36,086 bases of DNA from Anaerophaga thermohalophila DSM 12881. GTDB taxonomy: Bacteria; Bacteroidota; Bacteroidia; Bacteroidales; Marinilabiliaceae. The notes beneath the pieces were generated by a model, which made no database searches, was not told where the DNA came from, and saw only the letters and a program-made list of their open reading frames with translations. The position numbers were made by a program, and so were the translations under genes. Where the stretch lies: NCBI RefSeq assembly GCF_000191885.1, contig NZ_AEWI01000078.1, positions 1 through 36,086 on the forward strand, given 5' to 3'. Shown piece by piece: positions 1 to 8,506 of the stretch. Each line of letters opens with the position of its first letter. Position 1 is the first letter of the stretch.

Positions 1-23
1 AGGTAACGACGAAGAATCTGTTA
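1..23. repeat. Left arm of a 23-bp perfect inverted repeat (REP-like)
   Basis: These 23 bases are the exact reverse complement of positions 356-378. The arm contains the REP-like core GAAGAATCT. The two arms enclose one family A block and one family B copy. The arm starts at the window edge, so it may be longer. Confidence 0.8.
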
Positions 24-46
24 CCTGTTTTTGGTTTCTTAGATGA

Positions 47-172
47 TTAGAGGTTAATTATACATGTTCTTTTGTGACAAACCTTGTCATGCTCGCTTCA
101 TTCGTATAAAATTAGTCGAAGTTATTGGTCGAATGGAACTCGTCCCGATTACTCGGGACTCGTTTCATTCAA
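47..172 (+). repeat. Family A repeat: long unit plus short unit in tandem
   Basis: The first unit is truncated on the left and carries the inner hairpin TGACAA (75-80) / TTGTCA (84-89). The next spacer is bounded by CATTCG (99-104) and CGAATG (130-135), a perfect 6-bp stem. The second unit is a short form in which the usual interior is replaced by the hairpin TCCCGA-TTAC-TCGGGA (143-158), followed by the usual CTCGTTTCATTC end. Confidence 0.8.
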
Positions 173-215
173 TAAAATTGAAGTATCTTTGTTTAACAGG
201 CCGTTGGATTTTTAA

Positions 216-357
216 ATAATGCCAGTTTTTATAAAGTCGGGAAAGTTTCTTTATGTGTCTGTTCAGGAAGTGCCGGTTGCAAGGCTTGCGAAGCCGCCAA
301 AACGGAGTTTACTTATCGTAAATGGGTAATTTCCGGACAAGCGTAACGCAGTAAATA
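216..357 (+). repeat. Family B repeat, right end truncated
   Basis: It shares the family core, including TGTGTCTGTTCAG, GGCTTGCGAAGCC and GCGTAACGCAG, with copies at 2716, 9163, 14722, 19227, 24041 and 35130. The left end is degenerate. The right end is cut off where the REP-like sequence begins at 356. Confidence 0.8.
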
Positions 358-427
358 ACAGATTCTTCGTCGTTACCTCCTCGGAATGACATTAGACAGG
401 TGTCATTCTGAGCGGAGCGAAGAATCT
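356..427. repeat. REP-like inverted doublet
   Basis: Two REP-like units face each other. One (361-391) reads AGATTCTTCG...TCGGAATGACA through position 360, and the other (400-427) reads GTCATTCTGAGCGGAGCGAA then GAATCT. Together they could fold into a large hairpin. The second unit recurs inverted at 35982-36011. I know this AGATTCTTCGCTTCGCTCAG-type sequence as a widespread intergenic repeat, but no mobilising gene is present here. Confidence 0.7.
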
Positions 428-510
428 AACCTATAATCATATAGCATCAGTTAAATCATCATAAATTGCATCATACCAATAACTTATACTAATTTTATAC
501 GGATAAAAAT
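428..510 (-). repeat. Half copy of family A joined to REP-like unit
   Basis: On the minus strand this carries the family A spacer TATAAAATTAGTATAAGTTA followed by TTGGTATGATGCA. The same REP/half-A arrangement occurs at 35920-36011 in the opposite orientation, so the junction itself is duplicated. Confidence 0.7.
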
Positions 511-628
511 GATTGGAAGTTAACAGTGGATTAGAAAGCCCCGCTGGTGCGGATTTCTATATATCTAAAAATCTCATGACCCGACAATCTGTTTTTTTAC
601 CTGGATACGATCTGATAATTAATGCATT

Positions 629-2629
629 ATGGAATTCACAATATTCAAAGACATACTCATCATCTTTGCTCTTTCCACCCTGGTCAACTATGTTTTTACG
701 AAAATAAAAGTTCCTTCTATTGTTGGCTATCTTATTACAGGAATATTGGCTGGTCCCCACCTGACGGGGATCATTAACAATGTTGAAAACATTGAAGTAT
801 TGGCTGAAGTTGGCATTGTACTGTTACTTTTCACAATCGGACTGGAATTTTCACTCCAACATTTGATAAAAATCCGGAAAACAGTCTTTTGGGGAGGTCT
901 CCTTCAATTTGCCGCGACAACACTAATTGTTTTAGCCATAGCCAGGTTTTTTGATCTCGACTTCAGAGGGGCTTTGTTCGTGGGTTTTCTGACAGCATTA
1001 AGCAGTACGGCAGTGGTTTTAAAGATTCTTCAGGACCGATCGGAAATTACCTCCAACTACGGAAGAACCGTGTTGGGAATCCTCATCTTCCAGGACCTGG
1101 TACTTGTTCCTTTACTACTTTTCATACCCATCATCGGTGGCGAATCAACAAACATAATGAACGAACTATTCTGGATGGGTCTGAAATCCTTGGGAATTAT
1201 TCTCTTTGTCGTTTTTGGGAATAAATGGTTTATGAACAGAATACTTCATGCCATCGCCATGACAAAAAACCAGGAACTGTTCCTGATGAGTATCCTGCTG
1301 ATCTGTCTTTCGGTTGCTTTTCTTACCGCCGAACTGGGTATGTCACTTGCCTTTGGGGCTTTTCTCGCCGGCTTGATGATATCCGAATCGGAATACAGTC
1401 ATAATGCTTTCGGACACATAATTCCTTTCAAAGATACTTTTTCATCCTTTTTCTTTGTCTCCATAGGAATGCTTCTCGACCTGCATTTTGTGGTCGACAA
1501 TATTAGCATTGTGCTGATGACAGTGACTATGGTGATCTTAATAAAGATAATAATTGCCAGTGGCACTGCCTTTTTGCTTGGGCATACGTTCCGGGGGGTA
1601 GTTCTGGTGGGTCTCGCCCTGGCACAGGTTGGAGAATTCTCATTTATTCTTGTCAAAATGGGACAGAACTACCAGATCATATCCAATTATTATTATCAGC
1701 TTTTTCTTGCTGTAGCCGTCATCACCATGTCAATATCACCACTTCTGATATCAGTGGCTCGTCCATTAGCGAATGCAGCAATGAAACTACCTTTACCCCG
1801 GAAACTCAAAGAAGGTATTTTCCCACTTGAACAAATTGATGTTCCCGAGCTGAAAAACCATCTTGTTCTCATAGGGAAAGACCCCAGAATTCTTAGTATG
1901 TCGGTCATGGCTCGTCATGTTAAAATTCCCTATATCTCAATAATCTTCGATCCGGTCATTGTTAAAGAACGACAGCAAAAAGGTGAAACAGTTATTTACG
2001 GGGATGCCCAAAACACGCCGATACTTGAAAAAGCACATGTAAGAACTGCCGGTGTTATCGTCATATCAATCGGCGATGTTGTAACAGCCATGGCGGTCAC
2101 TGAAAAAGTAAGAAACCTTAACCAGCATGCTTCCATTATTGTCCGTGCACGTCAAATCGATGATGTAGAAGATCTTTACAAAGTTGGAGCCACCCAGGTA
2201 ATTCCCGAAGAATTTGAAACAGCCATTGAATTATTCGAACGTGTACTCAACAAATTCCTGATGCCACGTGATGAAATAGAAGTAACCATTGGTCACATCC
2301 GTAAAAACAATTACGGATTGGTACGGGATGTAAAAAAACGGCCGCGTAAATCTATCCTCAGCCAGTTGCCAAATCTTGAAATTTCAGCGCTTAAAGTAGA
2401 CAAAGATTCCCCCATAGCAGGTCATTCCCTCTCCGAAATCGCTTTCAGAAGTACTTATGGTGTTACAGTAGTGGCCATCAACCGTAAAGAAAAGATCATA
2501 GACCATCCCGGCCCCGACACAATTTTATGCAAAAACGATATTGTTTATGTTTTAGGGAAAGAAGACCAAATTGCCCATGCAGTAAGTCTCTTTAAAAGAC
2601 AGACCGAAAAAGAAGACAAACAAAATTAA
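629..2629 (+). CDS. CPA2-type monovalent cation/proton antiporter with RCK domain
   Basis: This is a predicted inner-membrane Na+ or K+/H+ antiporter of the CPA2/Kef family, 666 residues. Residues 1 to about 390 form a dozen hydrophobic helices with family signatures such as GYLITGILAGP near the N-terminus and ALSSTAVVLKIL. Residues about 410-520 form an RCK/TrkA-N-like domain and about 583-660 a TrkA-C domain. The RCK domain is odd: where homologues have GxGxxG this protein reads IGKDPRIL (about residue 415), although YGDA (about 457) is kept. The ATG at 629 gives the normal family N-terminus. The gene stands alone and converges on korB. The transported ion cannot be told from sequence. The family call is firm; gating by NAD(H) or another nucleotide is doubtful. 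Confidence 0.9.
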   Translation: MEFTIFKDILIIFALSTLVNYVFTKIKVPSIVGYLITGILAGPHLTGIINNVENIEVLAEVGIVLLLFTIGLEFSLQHLIKIRKTVFWGGLLQFAATTLIVLAIARFFDLDFRGALFVGFLTALSSTAVVLKILQDRSEITSNYGRTVLGILIFQDLVLVPLLLFIPIIGGESTNIMNELFWMGLKSLGIILFVVFGNKWFMNRILHAIAMTKNQELFLMSILLICLSVAFLTAELGMSLAFGAFLAGLMISESEYSHNAFGHIIPFKDTFSSFFFVSIGMLLDLHFVVDNISIVLMTVTMVILIKIIIASGTAFLLGHTFRGVVLVGLALAQVGEFSFILVKMGQNYQIISNYYYQLFLAVAVITMSISPLLISVARPLANAAMKLPLPRKLKEGIFPLEQIDVPELKNHLVLIGKDPRILSMSVMARHVKIPYISIIFDPVIVKERQQKGETVIYGDAQNTPILEKAHVRTAGVIVISIGDVVTAMAVTEKVRNLNQHASIIVRARQIDDVEDLYKVGATQVIPEEFETAIELFERVLNKFLMPRDEIEVTIGHIRKNNYGLVRDVKKRPRKSILSQLPNLEISALKVDKDSPIAGHSLSEIAFRSTYGVTVVAINRKEKIIDHPGPDTILCKNDIVYVLGKEDQIAHAVSLFKRQTEKEDKQN

Positions 2630-2635
2630 AACAGA

Positions 2636-2671
2636 GAAGGCCGGTTTCGAAATATTAGAAAACCAGCCTTC
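2636..2671 (+). terminator. Hairpin after antiporter gene, possible terminator
   Basis: GAAGGCCGGTTT (2636-2647) pairs with AAACCAGCCTTC (2660-2671) with one mismatch. It lies 7 bp after the antiporter stop codon. The T-tract on the plus strand is poor, so this may be a weak or Rho-assisted terminator. Confidence 0.45.
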
Positions 2672-2715
2672 CAAATAATGTAATATCTATGCAACCATAG
2701 TGAACGGACACTATT

Positions 2716-2880
2716 TAGTGCCCGTCTGTAAAGTCAGGAAAAGTTGTACCAAATCATGTGTCTGTTCAGAAAGTGCCGGTTGCAAGGCTTGCGAAGCCGC
2801 CAAAAACGGAGATTACTCACGTAAATGAGTATTTTAGCGGCAAGCGTAACACTGCAAATGGTACTTTATGGACAGACATT
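2716..2880 (+). repeat. Family B repeat, near full length
   Basis: The copy starts at TAGTGCCCGTCTGTAAAGT and ends at ACTTTATGGACAGACAT, which is the imperfect reverse complement of the start. The korB stop codon (2879-2881) lies at its right edge. A stray family B end (CGGACACTA, 2705-2713) sits back-to-back with the left end and could form a small hairpin with it. Confidence 0.85.
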
Positions 2881-3895
2881 ATTTAACTTCCCATACTTCA
2901 CCCGAAGTAACCAGATCATGAAAAGTTTTGATTTTCGATTTATTCCTGATCTCTTCAATCTGCTCAGCCGCACACTGATCGTATACCGGAGCCTCAGCAT
3001 CTCTGATTACGCCCAGGGCCACAGGAAAATCGGGATACTCCATATCGGCAAGTTTGAGATGAATGGTGGGGTCTTCTGAATGGGCATCGTGAACCAGAAT
3101 ATCCTTTTCGGTAATTCCGCCTTCCCCGATGGTTACCACGCGAAGCTTTGTCCCATCCAGGACAAGTCCCTTGTTACGTTCTTTCCCAAAGATCATTGGC
3201 TTTCCATGTTCCAGGACAATTGTTCTGTCATCTTTGAAACGCTTATCGGTGATTTCCTGATGCGTATTATCATTATAAATAACACAGTTTTGCAACACTT
3301 CAACAATTGATGTTCCCTCATGCCGTGCTGCAGCTTTCATCACCTCCACCGACAATTTAATCTCCTTATCGATGGTGCGGGCAAAGAAATAGCCTCTGGC
3401 ACCAATGGTTAATTCACCAGGCCGGAACGGATATTCAATGGTCCCGTAAGGTGAAGTTTTGGAAATAAACCCCCGCTTTGAAGTGGGTGAATACTGTCCT
3501 TTAGTCAGGCCATATATTTGGTTGTTAAACAGAATAACATTAATGTCCACATTTCTGCGGATAGCGTGAATGAAATGGTTCCCACCTATGGCAAGGGCAT
3601 CTCCGTCACCTGTAATTTGCCAGACACTAAGCCGGGGATTGGCTACCTTTACACCGGATGCAACAGCCGAAGCCCGCCCGTGAATGGTGTGAAACCCATA
3701 AGTATCCATATAATAAGGCAGACGGGAAGAACAACCAATACCGGAAATCACAGCCACTTTTTCCTTCGGTAGTTCCAGTTCCGCAAGTGTCTTCTGTAAA
3801 GCATTCAGAATGGCATGATCACCACAACCGGGACACCACCTGACATGCTGGTCACTTTTATAGTCAAGAAAAGCAAGTTTTTTATTATCAGCCAT
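2879..3895 (-). CDS. korB: 2-oxoglutarate (2-oxoacid):ferredoxin oxidoreductase, beta subunit
   Basis: This 338-residue protein is the thiamine-diphosphate-binding subunit of a 2-oxoacid:ferredoxin oxidoreductase, probably making succinyl-CoA from 2-oxoglutarate, CoA and oxidised ferredoxin. Near the N-terminus it has WCPGCGDHAIL, typical of the beta subunit. The ThDP/Mg motif follows as GDGDALAIGGNHFIHA, with NNQIYGLTKGQ downstream. It begins 3 bp after the korA stop, so the two genes form an operon. The stop codon falls at the edge of a family B repeat. Substrate choice (2-oxoglutarate rather than pyruvate) is inferred from the family and the gene pair. Confidence 0.92.
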   Translation of the reverse strand: MADNKKLAFLDYKSDQHVRWCPGCGDHAILNALQKTLAELELPKEKVAVISGIGCSSRLPYYMDTYGFHTIHGRASAVASGVKVANPRLSVWQITGDGDALAIGGNHFIHAIRRNVDINVILFNNQIYGLTKGQYSPTSKRGFISKTSPYGTIEYPFRPGELTIGARGYFFARTIDKEIKLSVEVMKAAARHEGTSIVEVLQNCVIYNDNTHQEITDKRFKDDRTIVLEHGKPMIFGKERNKGLVLDGTKLRVVTIGEGGITEKDILVHDAHSEDPTIHLKLADMEYPDFPVALGVIRDAEAPVYDQCAAEQIEEIRNKSKIKTFHDLVTSGEVWEVK

Positions 3896-3898
3896 AGC

Positions 3899-5746
3899 TT
3901 ATTTTTCTAAAATTTTTTCAAAATGATTTTTCAGTTCGGCAACGGTAAAAGGCAAACCTTCGACTTTGTTATATTGGCCGAACGTAATATCAGGAAATTT
4001 ACTCCTTAAATAGCCGGCAAATTGTCCAAGGTTAAGCTCGCAGACAACAACTTTGGGATACCGCTTCAATACCTCATAGCTGTTTTCAGGAAGTGGACTT
4101 ATATAGCTGAAATGTACCAGGGCTGCCTTCTTTCCTTCTTTCTGAATTTCCTCAAGCGCAGTATACAAATGACCAAATGTTCCACCCCATCCCACGATAA
4201 GTAATTCAGCATCTTCATCACCATGAATTTCCAGAGGGGGAATAAAATCGGCAATCCGGTCAATCTTTTGCTGTCTGATACGCACCATTTTATCATGATT
4301 ATGGTGATCGTAGGAAACTTCCCCCGTAAGAAAATCTTTTTCAAGACCTCCGATCCGGTGCTGATAACCGGGTGTACCCGGAAGTGCCCAATAGCGGTTC
4401 AATTTTTCGGGATCGCGTTCGTACACATTCCACTTTTCGGGAGGTTTTTCAACAAAGGGAGGTATGATGTCCGGGAATTCACCATCTTCGGGGATACGCC
4501 ACGGCTGGGTTCCGTTAGCCAGAAAACCGTCCGATAACAAAATCACAGGAGTCATATACTCAATAGCCACTTTTGCGGCATAAAAAGCATAGTCGAAACA
4601 GTTAACGGGTGAACTGGCAGCCATAACAACCAGCGGACTTTCGCCATTACGTCCGTAAAGTGCCTGAAGAAGGTCTGCCTGCTCAGTTTTGGTTGGCAAC
4701 CCTGTACTCGGACCTCCCCTTTGAACATCAACGACAACCAAAGGAAGTTCGGCCATAACGGCCAGTCCAAGGGCTTCACTTTTCAGAGCCAAACCCGGTC
4801 CTGAGGTTGATGTAATTCCCAAATTGCCGGCAAAACTGGCTCCAATAGCGGTTGAAATGCCGGCTATTTCATCCTCGGCTTGAAAAACTTTAACGCCCAG
4901 GTCTTTTCTGGCCGATAATTCCTGAAGTATTTCGGTAGCCGGAGTAATCGGATAGGATCCCAGGAAAAGCTCCAGACCGCTTTTTTCAGCTGCCAGTAAA
5001 AACCCCCATGCTATGGCACGGTTACCGTTAATATTCCTGTAAACACCCGGCTTTAATTCTGCCGGTGAAATATGATATGAAGGCGTTCCTGCCTGGATAA
5101 TAACACCATAATTATAACCATCCTCAAGCACACGAATATTGGCTTCTGCCACCCGCTCATCCTTCGAAAATTTCTCACGGATTATTTGTTCAGTATCCTT
5201 CAATGGCCTGTTAAACAGCCAGAAAACCAATCCAAGCGCATACATATTTTTACTCCTCAGAATGGTCTTGTTATCAAGCTCCATGCTTTTTAAACTCTCT
5301 TTTGTCAGGGTGGTAATCGGAGCTTTAATGATATTATAACTTCCAAGATTGTCTTCTTCTATTGGATCATTAGACTTGTAACCTGCTTTGGCAAGATTTT
5401 TATCATCAAAACTATCTATATCAATAATGATGGTAGCTCCCGGCTTAAGCCATTCGAGATTGGCCTTTAAAGCGGCAGGATTCATGGCTACAAGCACATC
5501 TGCCTTGTCACCCGGAGTATAAACCTCACTGTGTCCAAAATGAACCTGAAATCCCGAAACACCCCCGACCGTTCCCTGCGGGGCTCTTATTTCTGCAGGA
5601 AAATCCGGAAACGTTGATATATCATTCCCATAAACGGCAGATGAAAAAGAAAAAAGTGAGCCGGTTAACTGCATCCCATCGCCGGAATCGCCCGAAAACC
5701 TGACAACAACTTCATCTCTCTCAATAACTTTCGATTTTTTAGCCAT
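3899..5746 (-). CDS. korA: 2-oxoglutarate (2-oxoacid):ferredoxin oxidoreductase, fused gamma-alpha subunit
   Basis: This 615-residue protein combines two modules. Residues about 10-200 are a gamma domain (VVRFSGDSGDGMQLTG near the start). Residues about 225-610 are the alpha/pyrimidine-binding region, with GSYPITPATEILQEL, QAEDEIAGISTAIGASFAG and TSTSGPGLALKSE, all standard for the family. The fused form is usual for KorA in Bacteroidota. It pairs with korB, 3 bp downstream, in a central-carbon enzyme that reduces ferredoxin. A consensus-like promoter at 5884-5913 lies upstream on the same strand. Confidence 0.92.
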   Translation of the reverse strand: MAKKSKVIERDEVVVRFSGDSGDGMQLTGSLFSFSSAVYGNDISTFPDFPAEIRAPQGTVGGVSGFQVHFGHSEVYTPGDKADVLVAMNPAALKANLEWLKPGATIIIDIDSFDDKNLAKAGYKSNDPIEEDNLGSYNIIKAPITTLTKESLKSMELDNKTILRSKNMYALGLVFWLFNRPLKDTEQIIREKFSKDERVAEANIRVLEDGYNYGVIIQAGTPSYHISPAELKPGVYRNINGNRAIAWGFLLAAEKSGLELFLGSYPITPATEILQELSARKDLGVKVFQAEDEIAGISTAIGASFAGNLGITSTSGPGLALKSEALGLAVMAELPLVVVDVQRGGPSTGLPTKTEQADLLQALYGRNGESPLVVMAASSPVNCFDYAFYAAKVAIEYMTPVILLSDGFLANGTQPWRIPEDGEFPDIIPPFVEKPPEKWNVYERDPEKLNRYWALPGTPGYQHRIGGLEKDFLTGEVSYDHHNHDKMVRIRQQKIDRIADFIPPLEIHGDEDAELLIVGWGGTFGHLYTALEEIQKEGKKAALVHFSYISPLPENSYEVLKRYPKVVVCELNLGQFAGYLRSKFPDITFGQYNKVEGLPFTVAELKNHFEKILEK

Positions 5747-5851
5747 AATTTAGCTGATTGTTGATTATTGTCCTGTGTAAAAATGAATTGTTAAATAAAA
5801 AAACACCAGAACCTTTTCATTGATTCCGGGGTTTAACCATAAATCCAATAC

Positions 5852-5911
5852 TAAAAGTCTCTTTTTGCTAATCTCATTGTTGACAAAAGTAGCTCTTTCA
5901 CGAGCAAACTC
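5852..5911. repeat. Decayed family D repeat upstream of korA
   Basis: Both family D ends are recognisable (AAAAGTCTCTTTTTG, and TTGACAAAAGTAGCTCTTTC compared with TTGACAAAAACAGCTCTTTG at 28360-28380). The interior is nearly all deleted. The rest of 5747-6042 holds no feature that I can identify. Confidence 0.55.
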
Positions 5912-5913
5912 AA
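5884..5913 (-). promoter_or_regulatory. Candidate korAB promoter
   Basis: On the minus strand TTG (5911-5913), 19 bases, then TACTTTTG (5884-5891) matches the Bacteroidota primary sigma factor consensus TTG-N19-TAnnTTTG exactly. It is about 140 bp upstream of the korA start and lies in the decayed family D end. Confidence 0.6.
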
Positions 5914-6042
5914 CCATAAAATTTTAAGTAAAGTTAGATACTAATTAATAACATGAAGTTGACATTCGTCAGATTTTACAACATTAAAAGGTGCTTTTCA
6001 ACAGTTACTTTATATTTGTATCCTGAATTAGCCTTATCTATT

Positions 6043-6238
6043 CATCCGTATAAAATAAGTCTAAGTCATTGGCCTGATGAAACGGACATGACAAAGATAG
6101 CCTTAATAGATTATCAGATTTTTAGATATAAGATTTAAGATGAAATGAGCATAGATAGGTTCGCCACAATAAGAATAGGTATAAGTTCTTGCATGCGAGT
6201 TCCATCCGACCTTGATAAATAAATTATATACGGATGAA
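6043..6238. repeat. Family A repeat, composite of two units
   Basis: A plus-oriented spacer (CATCCG at 6043) leads into GATGAAACGGACATGACAAA, then an AT-rich stretch, then a minus-oriented unit ending in a perfect stem CATCCG (6203-6208) / CGGATG (6231-6236). The stretch from about 6080 to 6209 is collinear with 24385-24514, so the two loci share the same compound structure. Confidence 0.75.
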
Positions 6239-6300
6239 TGGATCAGGTAATAAACAAATGCAAAATTAACAATTTTTTACGGAGTTTAATTTAATTTTAT

Positions 6301-6441
6301 GAGTGCAGTATAAAAAGCATATTTTTGTCAAAATCAAGGCGTTTTAAATTCTTGTAACGGAGTTAACTTGTTGCTAATGAGGATGCAAAAATTTAAAACA
6401 ACAACGAGTTTGGCAACAAAGATGCTTTTTAGACCGGGCTC
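6301..6441 (-). repeat. Family C repeat, intact (141 bp)
   Basis: Ends GAGTGCAGTATAAAAAGCAT and, reversed, GAGCCCGGTCTAAAAAGCAT are imperfect terminal inverted repeats. The core contains GGAGTTAACTTGTTGCTAAT. It matches 19406-19546 and 35278-35416, which lie in the other orientation. It fills most of the leader region of the carbonic-anhydrase-like gene that starts at 6464. Confidence 0.85.
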
Positions 6442-6463
6442 ATCTTATTATTAAAAAAGAATA

Positions 6464-6979
6464 ATGGCTTTAATAAAATCAGTCAGGGGATTTACCCCGA
6501 AAATAGGGAAAAACGTATTTCTGGCAGATAATGCCACGGTAATAGGCGACACAGAAATTGGCGATGATTGCAGTATATGGTTCAATACTGTTCTTCGGGG
6601 CGATGTAAACAGCATTCGTATAGGAAATAAAGTCAATATCCAGGACGGAACGGTTTTACATACGCTCTATCAGAAATCGACCATCAACATTGGCAATAAT
6701 GTATCCATCGGGCACAATGCTACCATCCACGGGGCAACAATTGAAGATAATGTATTAATTGGGATCGGAGCAACAGTACTCGATCACGCAGTTGTTGGTT
6801 CCAACTCTATTGTTGCAGCCAATGCTTTGGTTCTCACAGGAACTAAAATTGAACCCAACAGTGTTTATGCGGGTGTTCCGGCCAAAAAAGTAAAAGATAT
6901 TGAGCCGCAACAAACGAAAGAGATGATAGACAAAATAGCCAACAATTACCTGATGTATGCCGGTTGGTATAAAGAATAA
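6464..6979 (+). CDS. Gamma-carbonic-anhydrase-like hexapeptide-repeat protein
   Basis: This 171-residue left-handed beta-helix protein belongs to the YrdA/PaaY/gamma-carbonic anhydrase group. Hexapeptide repeats run from about residue 12 to 145. His66 (in DGTVLH), His84 and His89 (in SIGHNATIHG) match the three metal-binding histidines of the family, so metal binding is likely. The function of this subgroup is poorly settled: weak carbonic anhydrase or acyltransferase-like roles have been proposed. The start at 6464 lies 22 bp after a family C repeat. The gene converges on murI with only 3 bp between stop codons. Confidence 0.9.
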   Translation: MALIKSVRGFTPKIGKNVFLADNATVIGDTEIGDDCSIWFNTVLRGDVNSIRIGNKVNIQDGTVLHTLYQKSTINIGNNVSIGHNATIHGATIEDNVLIGIGATVLDHAVVGSNSIVAANALVLTGTKIEPNSVYAGVPAKKVKDIEPQQTKEMIDKIANNYLMYAGWYKE

Positions 6980-6982
6980 TAT

Positions 6983-7825
6983 CTAAAAGTGCAGCCGTTC
7001 CGATTTAACCGGAAAATCAAGAAATACGCTGGACGCTTCATCAAATTTTTCGGGACTTTCGGTTGTAAAAAACCGGCAGGTCCCGTTTTTTGTACATTTT
7101 TTATCTATTTCAGGATGACGTAACAAATAGTCTTTCAAACTTGCCGAAACAATTTCACCCTGTGGCAGAACTTTAACGTGTGCAGGAGTATATTTTTGAA
7201 TCAGCGGCATTAACAACGGATAATGGGTACAGCCAAGAATCAGGGTATCTATTTCGGCGTCACGGGAAAATAATAAATTCAAATCACGCCTGACAAAAAA
7301 ATCGGCACCTTCGGAGTCAGTCTCATTATTCTCGACCAATGGCACCCACATAGGGCATGCCTGCTGAGTAACAACGGCATCGGGAAGAAATTTACATATT
7401 TCCAGGATATAAGACATAGATTGAACCGTTCCGGTTGTGCCTAAAACACCTATATGCCGGTTCTGAGTAAAATTTACCGTCTGTTCAGCACTGGGACGCA
7501 CAACGCCAAGTACTCTCCGGGCTGCATCATAGCGTGGAAGATCACGCTGCTGAATGGTCCGTAAGGCCTTCGCCGAAGCGGTATTGCAAGCAAGAATCAC
7601 GAGGTGTACCCCCATGTCAAACAGTTTAAGTACCGATTGTAATGTATACCGATAGACCATTTCAAATGAGCGGGTCCCATAAGGAGTGCGTGCATTATCA
7701 CCCAGATAAATAAAATCGTAATCCGGAAAATCATTCAGAAATTCATTCAAAATGGTCAGTCCGCCATAACCGGAATCAAAAACTCCAATAGGGCCTTTTG
7801 ACGAAGCATTCTTTACAGGTTCCAT
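6983..7825 (-). CDS. murI: Glutamate racemase
   Basis: This enzyme converts L-glutamate to D-glutamate for peptidoglycan in the cytoplasm. It is 280 residues, normal for the family. Visible motifs are GVFDSGYGGLT with catalytic Asp17, VILACNTASA with Cys80, and LILGCTHYPLL with Cys199 and His201. These are the two-cysteine acid/base pair of cofactor-independent racemases. It is the last gene of the uppS-bamA-ompH cluster, but a strong hairpin terminator (7881-7907) separates it from the last ompH gene, so it may have its own promoter. Confidence 0.95.
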   Translation of the reverse strand: MEPVKNASSKGPIGVFDSGYGGLTILNEFLNDFPDYDFIYLGDNARTPYGTRSFEMVYRYTLQSVLKLFDMGVHLVILACNTASAKALRTIQQRDLPRYDAARRVLGVVRPSAEQTVNFTQNRHIGVLGTTGTVQSMSYILEICKFLPDAVVTQQACPMWVPLVENNETDSEGADFFVRRDLNLLFSRDAEIDTLILGCTHYPLLMPLIQKYTPAHVKVLPQGEIVSASLKDYLLRHPEIDKKCTKNGTCRFFTTESPEKFDEASSVFLDFPVKSERLHF

Positions 7826-7880
7826 TTAATGCATGCTGACATTATATAAACGAAGATACAAATTTATCGACAACAATATA

Positions 7881-7907
7881 AAAAGCCGGGGAAATATATC
7901 CCCGGCT
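7881..7907 (-). terminator. Intrinsic terminator after the third ompH gene
   Basis: On the minus strand the stem AGCCGGGG / CCCCGGCT (8 bp, AT-rich loop) is followed by TTTTTAT. It lies between the ompH stop (7967) and the murI start (7825). Confidence 0.8.
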
Positions 7908-7923
7908 CTTTATATTGTGATGT

Positions 7924-7956
7924 CGAATGAGCCCGGTCGAAAAAGCATCTCTTTTA
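7924..7956 (+). repeat. Fragment of a family C repeat end
   Basis: The sequence ATGAGCCCGGTCGAAAAAGC then ATCTCTTTT matches the CCCGG-type end of family C. The rest of the element is absent. It lies 10 bp past the ompH stop codon. Confidence 0.6.
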
Positions 7957-7966
7957 TCATCCCTAC

Positions 7967-8506
7967 CTACTGGGGAGCATTGTTCATCTCTTTAAGTTTC
8001 GCCTTCACCATATCCTGACAATCAACACTTTGATCGGAATTATACAAGATAACCTGCGAACTGGTATCAAAAATATAAATAAAATCCTGTTCTTCGCCAA
8101 CAGCGTTAATGGCTTTCTCAACCTTTTCGATAATGGGCTGTAATAATTGCTGTTCTTTTTGGCTCAGCGATTGTTGAGCCAGCTTGTTAAAATTCTGGAT
8201 TCTCTGGTCATAATCCTGAATCTCTTTTTCCCTGGTTGATCTGATAAGATCGGAAAGGGAATCACGCTGAGTCATATAATTCTTATATTTTTCATCAAGT
8301 TCCTGGCTCATAACCTGCAATTGATTTTGCAACTTTTGAGCTTCGGATTGCAATTCTTTGTCGGCTGCCTGTTTTTCCGGCAATTCCGAAATCAATTGCT
8401 GAACATTCAAATGCCCGAATTTAAGTTCCTGAGCAACAGAAACAGATGCAGCTGCCAGGGAAACCATAAATACAATAGCAAAAACCTTAAAAACTTTCAT
8501 ATTCAT
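7967..8506 (-). CDS. OmpH/Skp-family periplasmic chaperone, third copy
   Basis: This 179-residue protein has a signal peptide (about residues 1-26, ending near ASVSVAQ) and a long, charged coiled-coil region of about residues 45-125, as in Skp, the trimeric periplasmic holdase for outer-membrane proteins. Its C-terminal FDTSSQVILYNSDQSVD resembles that of the second copy. The first ATG (8504-8506) lies in the CATTAG end box of a family A repeat. A second ATG two codons later (8498-8500) is an equally good start. It follows bamA and two other ompH genes. Confidence 0.88.
   Translation of the reverse strand: MNMKVFKVFAIVFMVSLAAASVSVAQELKFGHLNVQQLISELPEKQAADKELQSEAQKLQNQLQVMSQELDEKYKNYMTQRDSLSDLIRSTREKEIQDYDQRIQNFNKLAQQSLSQKEQQLLQPIIEKVEKAINAVGEEQDFIYIFDTSSQVILYNSDQSVDCQDMVKAKLKEMNNAPQ

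Noticed and set aside
2825..3079. 84-residue frame from a family B repeat into korB
   Set aside because: It is a shadow frame: half repeat, half antisense of korB.
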